A stretch of 64,000 nt of DNA from Alphaproteobacteria bacterium (GCA_016870115.1 VGCH01000004.1:124001-188000); one strand, 5' to 3'. Counted from the first letter of the stretch, positions 20,401 to 29,978 are shown. Notes: generated by a model not told the origin, from the letters alone. A program made the numbers and translations.

Positions 20401-20739
20401 CTTGGGTTCCACCAGCGTGACGCTTGAAATCACCACCTTGCCGCCCAGCAGCGCAAGGATCGAGGGACTGGCGCTCACCTGGCGCAGCTCGACCATGTGC
20501 GTGGCCTTGCCACTAGGCATATTCGAGAGCTTGACGCCCGACGCTGTCACTTCGGGCGAGGGAAAGAGCGAGAGCCGGATCGGTCCCTCGATGACGAGAT
20601 CGCGGCCGGTGGCCTTCTTCACCTCGGCGGCGATCTGTGGCTTGTAGGAGTTGACGTCGATCAGGCTCGGCGCGACCAACAGGCCAAGCACGACAATGCC
20701 GACACCTACGCCGGCACCGACCATGAGTTTGCGCCGCAT
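17470..20739 (-). CDS. AsmA-family envelope protein
   Basis: A very long (1089-residue) AsmA/TamB-related protein anchored in the inner membrane by one N-terminal helix (about residues 5-26, MVGAGVGVGIVVLGLLVAP), with the rest in the periplasm. The N-terminal AsmA signature DVNSYKPQIAAEVKKATGRDLVIEGPI is clear. Ala/Pro-rich linkers split the chain near 130-145, 345-370 and 545-560. The C-terminal AsmA_2-type region (GTSTTPDQIKGSLAGGTA...GRADIAQGTLTTNGLVVNG) precedes a Gln/Gly-rich low-complexity tail. Members of this superfamily are implicated in outer-membrane lipid transport and biogenesis. It is divergent from a DUF4169 gene. Confidence 0.9.
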   Translation of the reverse strand: MRRKLMVGAGVGVGIVVLGLLVAPSLIDVNSYKPQIAAEVKKATGRDLVIEGPIRLSLFPSPEVTASGVKLSNMPSGKATHMVELRQVSASPSILALLGGKVVISSVTLVEPKIALEVAADGKANWDMVPAAAPAPTAGAKPAAGGGPSIGHIAIRNGTLSFSDPKAGMNVTVEKIELTASVGSPQGPLSAAGTLVANGAPLKLDARLGAREASGHATDIALDAGGGRIAFKGTLSELGPKAKVAGKTTIAADSLAGLVAALTQAAGQPPAALPPMLAGKFSFDGQLEASSDAVALRDFKLGLGQDQGAGSLSVRLKPALAVDGKVSVAKLDLDKWMAAAPKAATPPAATGASRPAAPATPAAPATAPPGGLPRDMTVKLALDVAEILYNKGTIRNLGLELDVRNGAVAVPKLQASLPGDLVLQARSTMSGDAARPQVSGDFSLVGPKLRDTLAWLQVDTTGMPADRLARVSFRGRMAGTNNTVQVSDATFELDDIKGRGGVAVTLAPLGVVATLDIDTLNVDAYRPATAAKPATPPARAAAPAAPAAPAAAGGPSIGLKAKVARLIVNTETIGGVDIDIALAGSTLRLNDVKVGNLAGGRFALRGTVAGITGTPRPDVAFNLEAPDLERLAKLGGASAPKGPITASGGIAGSVEQLTLRDISVNALGMAVKATGTLALPGAASGAPQSVAWRGSLGLNGQTVEGSVDARLAGRPTVTADLRAPGGLDLGKLGGSAPPARGQQAAASNNKPIDTSPMRVLDASVKLQAASLVNGPLRLTNAQIQATLKDGVLTLQQLTGGLYGGALDLTGTVNASQPALNLDFKGNANNIDIGDMLQATSGSNVFGGALAKVTIDGKLSATGIALRGTSTTPDQIKGSLAGGTALGGAVTVTTDKALQVLGSAATGAAGAVIDNTLGNVMAATGQRGGSSVGNMLNAVSLVLNRFVNHNNVIGGRADIAQGTLTTNGLVVNGNRATANVVSRTNLVNSTTDTTVNFVIAEDTSAPYLITTAKGPTGSPSINVARGTAKDPPGMTSTLPGATQPQQGGGGGVQSLILGLGGGQQQQRGGTTTQPQQQQQRGLTLPNPFGR

Positions 20740-20828
20740 CGGCGAGGCTCCATTTGAAACAGGTTGGCGGACTCTAGCGGACCGGCCGGCCGCCCGGCAT
20801 AGGGAAGTTTGAGGATCGGGAGGAGTCC

Positions 20829-21023
20829 GTGGTGGAGATCGTGAACCTCACCCGTGCCCGCAAAGACCGCGCGCGCCGGGAGAAGAGCCAGGCGGCCGCC
20901 GAGAATCGGGTCCGCTTCGGCCGCACCAAAGCGGAGAAGGCCCGCGACCGCGACGACGCCCGACGGAGGAAGGAAGCCCAGACCGCGCGGCGGCTGGACG
21001 ACGGCGAAACCGGAAAAACCTGA
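20829..21023 (+). CDS. DUF4169 family small basic protein
   Basis: A 64-residue, very Arg/Lys-rich helical protein (IVNLTRARKDRARREKSQAAAENRVRFGRTKAEK...) matching the alphaproteobacterial DUF4169 pattern. The GTG start has a strong GGGAGGAG site upstream (20817-20825). Family function is unknown; the charged helix could bind nucleic acid, but that is speculation. Confidence 0.8.
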   Translation: MVEIVNLTRARKDRARREKSQAAAENRVRFGRTKAEKARDRDDARRRKEAQTARRLDDGETGKT

Positions 21024-21044
21024 GCCGCGGCGGTTATCGCCGCG
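21012..21044 (-). terminator. Candidate intrinsic terminator of the HxlR gene
   Basis: CGCGGCG (21026-21032) and CGCCGCG (21038-21044) form a 7-bp stem with loop GTTAT, overlapping the HxlR stop. On the minus strand a TTTTT run (complement of 21014-21018) follows after a short spacer. Confidence 0.5.
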
Positions 21045-21534
21045 TCCGGGTCACGCGCTCGAAGAATTCGCGGGTCTGGGGCTCCGCTCCGGGACCCGGA
21101 ACGGCACGCACGCTGGTGAGGTCCAGCCTCTGGCCGGTCGGCGCATCGACCAGGATCGGTTCGATCGCTCGGCCGTCGCCTCGCGTCACCAGCTCCATCG
21201 GTTTGCCATCGCGGGCGGCGGGGCCGTGCCGGTCGCCCCACTCCTTCAAGCCGACGATCACCGGAAACAGCGCCGCGCCCCGGTCGGTGAGCCGATACTC
21301 ATGCCGCACCGGGCGTTCCTGATAGGCGACGCGCCGGAAGATCCCGGCCTCGACCAGCTTCTTGAGACGCACCGTCAGCACGTTGCGCGCGACGCCAAGG
21401 TTGGCCTGGAAGTCGTCGAACCGCCGCACGCCATAGAAGGCGTCGCGCACGATCAACAGCGTCCACGGCTCGCCCACGACATCGAGCGCCGCCGCGATCG
21501 AGCAATTCATCCGAGCATGGGACGTCCGCCGCAT
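21034..21534 (-). CDS. HxlR-family winged-helix transcriptional regulator
   Basis: A 166-residue DNA-binding regulator. The HxlR hallmark is near the start: Cys in RMNCSIAAALDVVGEPWTLLIVRDAFYGVRRFDDFQ, then helix-turn-helix ARNVLTVRLKKLVEAGIFRR and the wing YQERPVRHEYRLTDRG. The start at 21534 (MRRTSHARMNCS) was chosen because the HxlR domain begins there; an in-frame start upstream would add 27 unrelated residues. It is divergent from an SDR gene, and the 98-base shared upstream region is a plausible operator; such regulators often control an adjacent redox gene. Confidence 0.88.
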   Translation of the reverse strand: MRRTSHARMNCSIAAALDVVGEPWTLLIVRDAFYGVRRFDDFQANLGVARNVLTVRLKKLVEAGIFRRVAYQERPVRHEYRLTDRGAALFPVIVGLKEWGDRHGPAARDGKPMELVTRGDGRAIEPILVDAPTGQRLDLTSVRAVPGPGAEPQTREFFERVTRTRR

Positions 21535-21632
21535 GGCCGTGAGTATAGGCAGCGACCGACTGCGGGCAACCGAACGTCGATTGCGGCTGGCCCGGTCGCA
21601 TGCTTTACCCGCCACAAACCGAGGAGAACGAG

Positions 21633-22388
21633 ATGCGGCTGGCAGGCAAGGTGGCGGCGGTGACGGGCGCGGGCCAGGGTATCGGCGAGGCGATCGCCCG
21701 CCGGTTCGCGGCCGAGGGCGCGGCGGTGGTGGTGAACGACGTCGACCCCGCGCGCGCCGGCAAGGTCGCTGCCGGGATCGAGAAGGATGGCGGACGCGCC
21801 TTCGCGCTCGCAGGCGACATCACCAAACTCGAGGCCAACCAGGCTCTGGTGGCGGCCGGACAGAACCAGTTCGGCCGGTTCGACTGTTTCGTCGCCAATG
21901 CCGGTGTCACCCACTGGAACAAGCCGATGATGGACGTCACCGACGACGAGTTCGACCGCATGTTCGCGGTGAACGTGAAGGGCGTCTATCAGGCGGCCAA
22001 GGCCTGCGTGCCGCTCTGGGAAGCGCAGGGCTCGGGCAACTTCATCGCCATCGCCTCCACCGCGGGCCTGCGGCCGCGCCCCGGCCTGGTCTGGTACAAC
22101 GCCACCAAGGGCGCGGTGATCGTGGCCATCAAGGCCATGGCGGCCGAGTTCGGGCCCAAGGGTATGCGGTTCAATTCGATTTGCCCGGTGGCCACCGAGA
22201 CGCCGCTGCTCGCGGCCTTCATGGGCGGCGACAACGCCGACAATCGCAGCCGCTTCAACGCCACGGTGCCGCTCGGCCGTCTTGGACAGCCGGCGGATCA
22301 CGCAGCGGCAGCGGTGTTCCTCGCGTCCGATGACAGCGCATTCATCACCGGTGTGGCGCTGCCGGTCGATGGCGGCCGCTGCATCTAG
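21633..22388 (+). CDS. SDR-family oxidoreductase
   Basis: A classical short-chain dehydrogenase of 251 residues: TGAGQGIG (12-19), VANAG, IAIASTAG, the YNATK catalytic pair and the terminal ITGVALPVDGGRCI. It resembles glucose/3-ketoacyl-type SDRs; the substrate is unknown. The ATG at 21633 has GAGGAG seven bases upstream. It is divergently arranged with the HxlR gene, suggesting control by it. The stop TAG is the first part of an intergenic palindromic repeat. Confidence 0.88.
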   Translation: MRLAGKVAAVTGAGQGIGEAIARRFAAEGAAVVVNDVDPARAGKVAAGIEKDGGRAFALAGDITKLEANQALVAAGQNQFGRFDCFVANAGVTHWNKPMMDVTDDEFDRMFAVNVKGVYQAAKACVPLWEAQGSGNFIAIASTAGLRPRPGLVWYNATKGAVIVAIKAMAAEFGPKGMRFNSICPVATETPLLAAFMGGDNADNRSRFNATVPLGRLGQPADHAAAAVFLASDDSAFITGVALPVDGGRCI

Positions 22389-22447
22389 AGTTTCTGCGTT
22401 CAGGTGGAACCGCGCGGGCGGCTCCATCCGATCCGAAAAGACTCTAG
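22385..22447. repeat. Intergenic palindromic repeat, best copy, bidirectional terminator candidate
   Basis: CTAGAGT (22385-22391) faces ACTCTAG (22441-22447); inside, GGTGGAACCGC opposes GCGGCTCCATCC, giving a long imperfect hairpin. The TAG stops of both convergent genes (SDR at 22386-22388, nhaA at 22446-22444) are part of its ends. Related sequences occur at 29979, 38123, 46766 and 60413. Confidence 0.7.
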
Positions 22448-23568
22448 ACGGCGCGACGTAGCGGGGACTCGAGTCGCAGGAGCGTGTAGCCAACCACCGC
22501 CGACAGCAGCGAGCCGGACAGCACGCCCAACCGCAGGAGCGGTGCCATCGCCTCGTCCTCGAAGGCGAGCGTGCCGATGAAGAGGCTCATGGTGAAGCCG
22601 ATACCCGCGCAAGTGCCGACGGCATAGAGCTGGAGCCAAGTGGCACCCTGCGGCAGCCGGGCGAGACCGAGAAACACCAACGGCGCGGCGAAGGCGAAGA
22701 CGCCGATCTGCTTGCCGACGAAGAGACCGGCGGCGATCCCCAGCGTCACCGGATCGGTGAAGCTCGACCACCCCATGCCGGAGAGCGACAGCCCGCTATT
22801 GGCGAAGGCGAAGACCGGCATGATGAAGAACGCCACCCAGGGCTTGAGTGCGTGTTCGAGCTTCACGAAGGGCCGCTCTTCGCCGCCGTCGGACGCCGCC
22901 GGCAACGGCAGGCAGAAGGCGAGGACAACCCCCGCCAGGGTCGCGTGAACGCCCGACTTCAGCACACAGACCCACAGCACGACGCCGACCAGGATGTAGG
23001 GCCCGAGGGCGCGGACGCCCGCACGATTGAACGCCAGCAGTATCGCCACGCACGCCGCGGCCAGCCCCAGCGACAGCGTCGACAGGTTGCTGGTGTAGAA
23101 CAGGGCGATGATGACGATGGCGCCTAGATCGTCGACGATCGCAAGCGTCAGCAGGAAAAGCTTGAGCCCGAGCGGCACCCGGCTGCCCAGCGCCGCCAGC
23201 ACACCCACGGCGAAGGCGATGTCGGTGGCGGCCGGAATGGCCCAGCCCGCGAGAGCGACCGGATTTCCCCAATTGAGCGCGACATAGATCGCCGCCGGAA
23301 CGATCATGCCGCCGGCCGCGCCAGCCACCGGCAGCACGATCTGGCGCGGATCGGCAAGGACGCCCTCCCGGATCTCGCGCTTGATCTCCATGCCGACCAG
23401 CAAGAAGAACACCGCCATCAGCCCATCGTTGATCCAGAGCAGCAGCGGCTTGTCGATGCCGGCCGAGCCGACGGTCAGCGCGAGGCGGGTGCCAAGCAGC
23501 CCCTCGACCACGGGATCGAACGGTGTGTTGGCGAGCACGATCGAGAGCACGGCCGCCAGCAGCAGCAT
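22444..23568 (-). CDS. nhaA: Na+/H+ antiporter NhaA, N terminus in doubt
   Basis: Inner-membrane sodium/proton antiporter. From the ATG at 23568 it is 374 residues with about eleven membrane segments. It shows LLLWINDGLMAVFFLLVGMEIKREI near the start, the discontinuous-helix region PAATDIAFAVGVLAALGSRVP and the paired aspartates of the family in LAIVDDLGAIVIIALFYT. The reading frame continues upstream with family-like residues (FGALLHNEAAPGA) to a TAA at 23608-23610, beyond which lie two codons and an ATG at 23619 with a good GGAG site. So the native start is probably 23619 with a nonsense codon at position 4, or translation begins at 23568 without a visible ribosome site. It is the only such ambiguity in an otherwise intact gene. 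Confidence 0.85.
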   Translation of the reverse strand: MLLLAAVLSIVLANTPFDPVVEGLLGTRLALTVGSAGIDKPLLLWINDGLMAVFFLLVGMEIKREIREGVLADPRQIVLPVAGAAGGMIVPAAIYVALNWGNPVALAGWAIPAATDIAFAVGVLAALGSRVPLGLKLFLLTLAIVDDLGAIVIIALFYTSNLSTLSLGLAAACVAILLAFNRAGVRALGPYILVGVVLWVCVLKSGVHATLAGVVLAFCLPLPAASDGGEERPFVKLEHALKPWVAFFIMPVFAFANSGLSLSGMGWSSFTDPVTLGIAAGLFVGKQIGVFAFAAPLVFLGLARLPQGATWLQLYAVGTCAGIGFTMSLFIGTLAFEDEAMAPLLRLGVLSGSLLSAVVGYTLLRLESPLRRAV

Positions 23569-23649
23569 CGCGCCAGGCGCCGCCTCGTTGTGCAGGAGGG
23601 CTCCGAATTACCGCCGCATGTCGTGCTCCGAGGGGTTCTACCCAAATGG

Positions 23650-23677
23650 AAACGCCCGGGCCTTGCGGGCCCGGGCG
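23650..23677 (-). terminator. Intrinsic terminator of the Bax inhibitor gene
   Basis: CGCCCGGGCC (23653-23662) pairs with GGCCCGGGCG (23668-23677), a 10-bp stem with a 5-base loop. On the minus strand TTTCC follows at once. A second 9-bp hairpin (23685-23693 with 23696-23704) lies between it and the stop codon. Confidence 0.7.
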
Positions 23678-23706
23678 TCCGGTGGCTGGCGGCGTGCCGC
23701 CAGCTG

Positions 23707-24462
23707 CTATTCGCGTTCCTGGCCGAGGAAGCTCATCAGGAACTGGAAGAGGTTCACGAAGTTCAGATAGAGGCTGAGCGCGCCCAGAACGGCGATCTTG
23801 CCCAGCATGTCCGAGCCCCAGGCTTCGGCATACTCTTCCTTGATGCGCTGCGTGTCGTAGGCGATCAGACCCGAGAAGATCAGCACGCCTACCGCCGAGA
23901 TGATGAAGCTCATCGTGCCCGACGGCGAGATCATGTTCACGATCCAGGCGAGCAGCAGCCCAATCAGGCCCATGAACAGGAACTTGCCCATCCCGCTCAG
24001 GTCGCGCTTGGTGGTGTAGCCGTAGAGGCTCAGCGCACCGAAGGCGGCGGCGGTGATGAAGAAGGTCCGCGCCACCGAAGCGCCGGTGTAGCGGAACAGC
24101 AGCACCGACAGGCTGATGCCCATCAGCACGGTCAGCGTCCAATAGATGGCCTGGATCGAGCCGAGGCTCATGGTCGCCGCCTTGAAGCCGACCAGCAGCA
24201 GCAGCCCGATCGGGGCGAGCATCGCCACCCAGCCCAAGATGGTGAAGCCGACCACCTGACCGCGCGCGTTGAACTGGATGAACGTCTTGGCCAGATCCGG
24301 CGACATGAACATCAGCATGGCGACAATGCCCGACAGGGCAAGGCCAGAGGCCATGTAGTTGTAGACGCTCAGCATGTGGCTGCGCAGGCCGGCATCGAAT
24401 GCCGCCTGGTCGACGGCGCCAACGCCGGCGCGATTGAAGACTTGGCTATATTCGTTCGCCAT
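23707..24462 (-). CDS. Bax inhibitor-1/YccA family membrane protein
   Basis: A 251-residue polytopic protein with seven hydrophobic segments and the family signature near the C terminus (FIISAVGVLIFSGLIAYDTQRIKEEY). YccA, the E. coli homologue, modulates FtsH; other family members are calcium leak channels. The N terminus (ANEYSQVFNRAGVGAVDQAAFDAGLRSHMLSVYNYMASGLALSG) is typical of alphaproteobacterial members. The 128-base upstream region contains TTGATT and AAATAT-like boxes about 18 bases apart. It is followed by a strong terminator. Confidence 0.92.
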   Translation of the reverse strand: MANEYSQVFNRAGVGAVDQAAFDAGLRSHMLSVYNYMASGLALSGIVAMLMFMSPDLAKTFIQFNARGQVVGFTILGWVAMLAPIGLLLLVGFKAATMSLGSIQAIYWTLTVLMGISLSVLLFRYTGASVARTFFITAAAFGALSLYGYTTKRDLSGMGKFLFMGLIGLLLAWIVNMISPSGTMSFIISAVGVLIFSGLIAYDTQRIKEEYAEAWGSDMLGKIAVLGALSLYLNFVNLFQFLMSFLGQERE

Positions 24463-24590
24463 AGGTTCAGACCTCCGCGGGAGCTATGCGTCCCGTGCCG
24501 CGCATATTTGGGCTCGGATGGCCCCCGAATCAAGCGGCTTAGCGCCTTGAAAACCCGCAATCTAATTGAAATTAGTGTGAAATCCGGCGC

Positions 24591-27118
24591 TCACTCGTTG
24601 CGCAACAAAGCCAGCGGCCGCTGACGCAGCGCCTGCAGGGTTCCCGCAAGCCCAAAAGCCAGCGTGAGCAACATCGCACCCAACGCGACCGCGACACCCA
24701 CGGCCGGCAGGAACGTCCAGTCGAGCCCCATCAGGCGGCGCACGACCACCCAGGCGCCGAGCGTCCCCACAGCCAGGGCGGCGGCGGCGGTCACTAGACC
24801 CAATGCGGCGAACTCCCAGGCGAAGATGCCGGCGATGCGCCCGCGTGTAGCGCCCAGGACCTTCATGACGACCGCCTCGTGGATTCGCCGGCGCTGGGTG
24901 GCGAGCATCGCGCCGGCGAGAACCAGCAGCCCGGCCACGATGCTGAGCGTGCCGATCACCCGCGATGCCAGCCCGATATTGCCCAGCACGCCAGCCGCCG
25001 TTTCGATGGCGTCGCGGATGCGGACCACGGTGACGTTGGGAAAGTTGTCCGTGACAGCGCGAAAGACGGCGTCCTCCGCCTCCGGTTTCGCGCGCGCGGT
25101 GGCGAGGAAGGTGTGCGGCGCGCGATCGAGCAAGCCGGGCGAAAAGACGAAGACAAAATTGATCGAGAGCGTCGTCCACTCGATGCGGCGCAGCGAGGCG
25201 ATGCGCGCCTCGATGTCGCGACCGAGCACGTTCAGGGTGATGTTGTCGCCGACCCCGATGCCGAAGGCCGACGCGAGCTCGACGTCGAACGAGATCAGCG
25301 GCGGCCCGCGGTAGTCGGCCGGCCACCACTCGCCCGCCACCAGGCGCGTACCCTCGGGCATGCGCGCGGCATAGGTCACGCCGCGATCGCCCTCCACCGC
25401 CCAGCGCGCATTGGGCGGCACCTGGATCTCGCTCACCGGCCGGCCGGCGATCCGCACGATGCGTCCGCGCAGCGACGGCACCTTGTCGACCTGCCCCGCG
25501 CCTGGAACGGCAGCGATAGCCGCCTCGAAGGCCGGCATCTGGCTCGACTGGACATCGACGAAGAAGAACGCCGGCGCGTCCTGCGGCATGCGCTTGGTCA
25601 CCTGCTCGCGCAGGTTTCCCTCGATCAACGCGGTCGCCACCAGAACGGTGAGACCGAGGCCGAGCGAGAGCATGACGATGGGTGTGGGCGCGCCGGGGCG
25701 ATGCAGATTGGCGAGCGCCAGCCGCAGCGCGGCGAAGCGCGGCTTGCCCGCTCGCGCCGCCGCCCACATCACAAGACGCGCTAGCGCCGGAAACGCGATG
25801 AACGCGCCGATCGCGCCGATCGTGAACCAGATCGCGACCCGCCGCTCGTCGGCGGCAAGAATGGTGAAGCCCGCAAGCACCGCTGCCGCACCGCCGACCG
25901 CCACAATCTCGACCCAGCGCAGCCGCGCGCGATCGACCACGGCGCCCCGCATCAAGGTTGCGGCCGGGACCAGCCGGGCCCGCAACAGCGGCAGGAGTGC
26001 GAAAACCAGAGTCACCAGGACACCGAACGCCGCCGCGATTGCGAGCGGCCGCAGATAAACGGCCACACGGGCGCGGACGGGAAGAATCTCGGCCACAGCA
26101 GCATCGGCAACAAAGGGCAACGCGGCGCCGCCGACGATGCCGATCACGATGCCGATCGCGGCAAGAACGCCCAGCTGAAGCAGATACGTCGTGAAGACGA
26201 GATCGCGCGGCGCACCGACACATTTCAGGATGGCGATGGTGCGGGTGCGGGTCGCGAGAAAGCTCGACACCGCATTGCCGACACCCACGCCACCGACCAG
26301 CAGCGCGGCCAACCCGATCAGGCCGATGAACTGGGTCAGCCGATCGAGCCACGTGCGGATGCCCCCGCCTGCCTCGGCGAGCCCGCGCAGCCGCCAGCCC
26401 GCCTCGGGGAACCTGCGCTTCAGCTCGTCCAGCACCGCGCGGTCGGAGGCGCCGGGCGCCAGCCGCAGCCGGTACTCCCAGGTGAGCAGGCTGCCCGGCT
26501 GGGCGAGACCCGACTCCGCCACCGCGCCGAACGACATCATCAGGCGCGGGCCGAGGCTCGCGAAGGCGTTCAACCCGCGATCGGGCTCGCGATGGATGAC
26601 CGCCCGCAGCTCGACGACGACCTCGCCGACACGCACCCGATCGCCGAGCGCCGCGCCGAGCCGCGCCAGAGCGGCTTCCTCGACGACCGCCCCCCACACG
26701 CCATCGCGCCGGGCGAGCGCGACTTCGAACGCGACGCCATCGCGCAACTGCATCGCGCCATAGAGCGGGTAGGCATCCTCGACCGCCTTGAGCTGGACCA
26801 GCGCCGGACGCTGCTCCGGCTTGACCGGCCGTGCCATGGCGCGGCTATCGATCCAGCGCACCAGCGTGCCGCGCTCGCGCATCGCCGCCATTTGCTCGGC
26901 CGTGGCCTCGCGATAGAGCAGCGAGATCGCAACGTCGCCGCCCAGGATCTCGCGGGCATCGGCGCGTAGCCCTTCCTCGACTGCGCGGCTGAACGACAGG
27001 ATCGCCGCGATCGCACCGACACCAAGCGCCAGGCAGGCGATGAACAGGCGGAAGCCCGACAGGCCGCCCCGCATCTCGCGCCGCGCCAATCGCACGGCGA
27101 GAGGCAGAGTCGCCGCGC

Positions 27119-27122
<4 letters not shown>
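24591..27122 (-). CDS. ybbP: FtsX-like ABC transporter permease, YbbP type
   Basis: Membrane subunit (843 residues) of a MacB/LolCDE-like ABC system. There is an N-terminal helix (about 22-45), two FtsX domains (about 255-400 and 715-840) and additional central helices near 420-490, the ten-helix duplicated layout of YbbP. It overlaps the ATPase stop by four bases (ATGA) and is translated after it. The ybbA-ybbP-tesA neighbourhood matches that of E. coli. The exact substrate of YbbAP is not settled. Confidence 0.88.
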
Positions 27123-27844
<722 letters not shown>

Positions 27845-27863
27845 GGGAACTCCGGGGCGAACG

Positions 27864-28556
27864 ATGTCGATGCTCTCTGCATATGGCGGTTCTACGGCCC
27901 GGATCAACGCACGGTTTTGTTTAGTTATGTTGCTGCTGGCGGCATGGATCGTGCCGGCGGCAGCCCAGAGCCCGCCGGTGCGTCTCGCGGTGCTGGGCGA
28001 CAGCCTCGCGGCGGGATACGGGCTGAAGCCGGAGCTCGGCTTCACCGCACGCCTTGAGGCGGCGCTGCGCGCGCGCGGCCGCGCCGTCGAGGTGCTGAAC
28101 CACGGCGTGTCGGGCGACACGACCGCGGGCGGCGTGGAACGGATCGACTGGATGCTGGGCGACAAGCCGGACATCGTCCTGATCGAGCTCGGGGCCAACG
28201 ACGCGCTGCGCGGCCTCGATCCGGCCGAGGCGGAGCGCAATCTCGACCGCGCGGTCGTCCGTCTCAAGCAGGCGGGCGTCGCGGTCTGGCTCGCCGGCAT
28301 GCTCGCGCCGCGCAACTTTGGCCCTGAATACGCGGGACGCTTCGATCCGCTCTATGGCCGCCTCGCTTCCCGGCATGACGTGCCGCTCTACCCATTCTTC
28401 CTCGACGGGGTGGCGCAGGTGCCGGACCTCAACCAGCCCGACGGCATTCATCCCAACGCCCGCGGTGTCGAGGTCATGGTCGACCGCATCCTGCCCTTCG
28501 TCCTGCAACAGCTCGATAGCCATGCCGCGTCTGTTCGCCGCCCTGCCCGTCCCTGA
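27864..28556 (+). CDS. tesA: Arylesterase / multifunctional acyl-CoA thioesterase I, TesA-like
   Basis: An exported SGNH hydrolase of 230 residues. A signal peptide (MLLLAAWIVPAAA) is followed by block I GDSLAAGYG with the nucleophilic Ser, block III GANDALRG, and block V DGIHPNARG with catalytic Asp and His. The start at 27864 has a GGGGCGA site; an internal ATG at 27927 would leave a short but valid signal peptide. It is divergent from ybbA and overlaps the following thpR gene by 35 bases. Confidence 0.9.
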   Translation: MSMLSAYGGSTARINARFCLVMLLLAAWIVPAAAQSPPVRLAVLGDSLAAGYGLKPELGFTARLEAALRARGRAVEVLNHGVSGDTTAGGVERIDWMLGDKPDIVLIELGANDALRGLDPAEAERNLDRAVVRLKQAGVAVWLAGMLAPRNFGPEYAGRFDPLYGRLASRHDVPLYPFFLDGVAQVPDLNQPDGIHPNARGVEVMVDRILPFVLQQLDSHAASVRRPARP

Positions 28557-29067
28557 CGAGATCGCCGACGCGCTGGCGCCGCTGCAGAACGGCGTGCCCC
28601 AGGCCCACTGGGTCCCCGTCGAGAACCTGCACATCACGCTGGCCTTCATGGGCAATGTCGAAGGCGCGACGCAACGCGACCTCGTCGACGAGCTGGGCGA
28701 CATCGCGGGGCCGCCCTTTGCGGTGCGGCTGTCGGGCGTCGAGGCCTTCTCCTCCGGCAAGCGCCCGATTGCACTGGTCGCCAAGGTCGAGCGCGGCGAG
28801 CGGCTGGACTGGCTCCAGCGCAAGGTCGCGACGGTGGCGCGCAACTGCGGTGTCTCGCTGGAGCGGCGCGCGTTCCGGCCCCATGTGACACTGGCTCGGT
28901 TCGCCGACGACGCCGAGACCGGCCATCACCTCGCGCAGTTCCTGGCCAGCCACGCGCTGTTCTCGGCCGGACCATGGATCTGCGAGGGCTTCGCGCTCTA
29001 TTCCAGTCACCGCGCCGGCGCCGGCCGCGCCTACGTGGCAGAGGCCGAGTACCCGCTCACCTTCTGA
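28522..29067 (+). CDS. thpR: RNA 2',3'-cyclic phosphodiesterase
   Basis: A 181-residue 2H phosphoesterase that opens 2',3'-cyclic phosphate ends of RNA. The two catalytic motifs are LHITLAFMG and FRPHVTLARF, spaced about 85 residues apart as usual. The start MPRLFAALPVPDEI is the typical family N terminus and lies inside the 3' end of tesA, implying translational coupling. Confidence 0.92.
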   Translation: MPRLFAALPVPDEIADALAPLQNGVPQAHWVPVENLHITLAFMGNVEGATQRDLVDELGDIAGPPFAVRLSGVEAFSSGKRPIALVAKVERGERLDWLQRKVATVARNCGVSLERRAFRPHVTLARFADDAETGHHLAQFLASHALFSAGPWICEGFALYSSHRAGAGRAYVAEAEYPLTF

Positions 29068-29108
29068 CCCGGCGCCGCGCTATACTGCTCGCCCGTCCGG
29101 AGGAACCG

Positions 29109-29972
29109 ATGGCCGCACCGTTCCGTCTCGTCCCGATCGACGCGAGCTTTGGCGCGACGGTCACCGGCCTGTCGTTGCGCGACCTCGACGCAGAGGGCTT
29201 CCGCGCCCTGTACGACGCCTGGCTCACCTACGCGCTCCTGATTTTTCCCGGGCAGCATCTAGATCGCGCCGCGCAGATCGCGTTCGCCCGCCGCTTCGGC
29301 CCGCTCGAGTTCGACATCGCCGCCCTCAGCAACGTGAAGAGCGATGGATCGCTGCGCCGCGAGGCCGACAACGACGACATGATGAAGATCCTGAAGGGCA
29401 ACATGGGCTGGCATGCCGACAGCACCTACATGCCCGTGCAGGCCAAGGGCGCCGTCTTCACCGCCGAGATCGTGCCGCGGTCGGGCGGCGAGACCGGCTT
29501 CGCCGACATGCGCGCGGCCTGGGATGCGCTCGACCCCGGCCAGCGCCAGCGGATCGAGTCGCTGGAGGCACGGCATTCGCTGCACTACAGCCAGTCCCGC
29601 ATCGGCCATGCCACCGCTCGCGCCGACGGAGAGTATTCAGGCTATGGCCTGCACGACGGTCCGGTGTCGCGCCGGCCGTTGAAGAAAATCCACCCCGAGA
29701 CCGGCCGTCCCTCGCTGCTGATCGGCCGGCACGCCCATGACATTCCAGGCATGAGCCGCGCGGAGTCGGAGGCCTTCCTCGATGGGCTGGTCGAGTTCGC
29801 CTGCCAGCCGCCGCGCGTCTGGCATCATCATTGGCAGCCGGGCGATGCGTTGCTTTGGGACAATCGCTGCCTGCTGCATCGCGCCACGCCGTGGGACATG
29901 ACCGAACCGCGCGTCATGTGGCACAGCCGCATCGCGGGCGATCCGGTCAGCGAAGCCGCGCTCGCAGCCTGA
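29109..29972 (+). CDS. TauD/TfdA-family Fe(II)/2-oxoglutarate dioxygenase
   Basis: A 287-residue alpha-ketoglutarate dioxygenase. The iron triad is His102 and Asp104 (GWHADSTY) with His257 (LLHRATPWD), and Arg268 (EPRVMWHSR) is the 2-oxoglutarate anchor. Relatives cleave taurine, 2,4-D or other small sulfonates and ethers; the substrate here is unknown. A strong GGAGGAA site precedes the ATG. It lies at the start of the accessory catabolic block but on its own transcript. Confidence 0.88.
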   Translation: MAAPFRLVPIDASFGATVTGLSLRDLDAEGFRALYDAWLTYALLIFPGQHLDRAAQIAFARRFGPLEFDIAALSNVKSDGSLRREADNDDMMKILKGNMGWHADSTYMPVQAKGAVFTAEIVPRSGGETGFADMRAAWDALDPGQRQRIESLEARHSLHYSQSRIGHATARADGEYSGYGLHDGPVSRRPLKKIHPETGRPSLLIGRHAHDIPGMSRAESEAFLDGLVEFACQPPRVWHHHWQPGDALLWDNRCLLHRATPWDMTEPRVMWHSRIAGDPVSEAALAA

Positions 29973-29978
29973 CGGATC

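Noticed and set aside
24556-24580. CTAATT...AATTAG hairpin between the ybbP-like permease and the Bax inhibitor gene
   Set aside because: Only six AT-rich pairs and no adjacent T-run; too weak to call a terminator.
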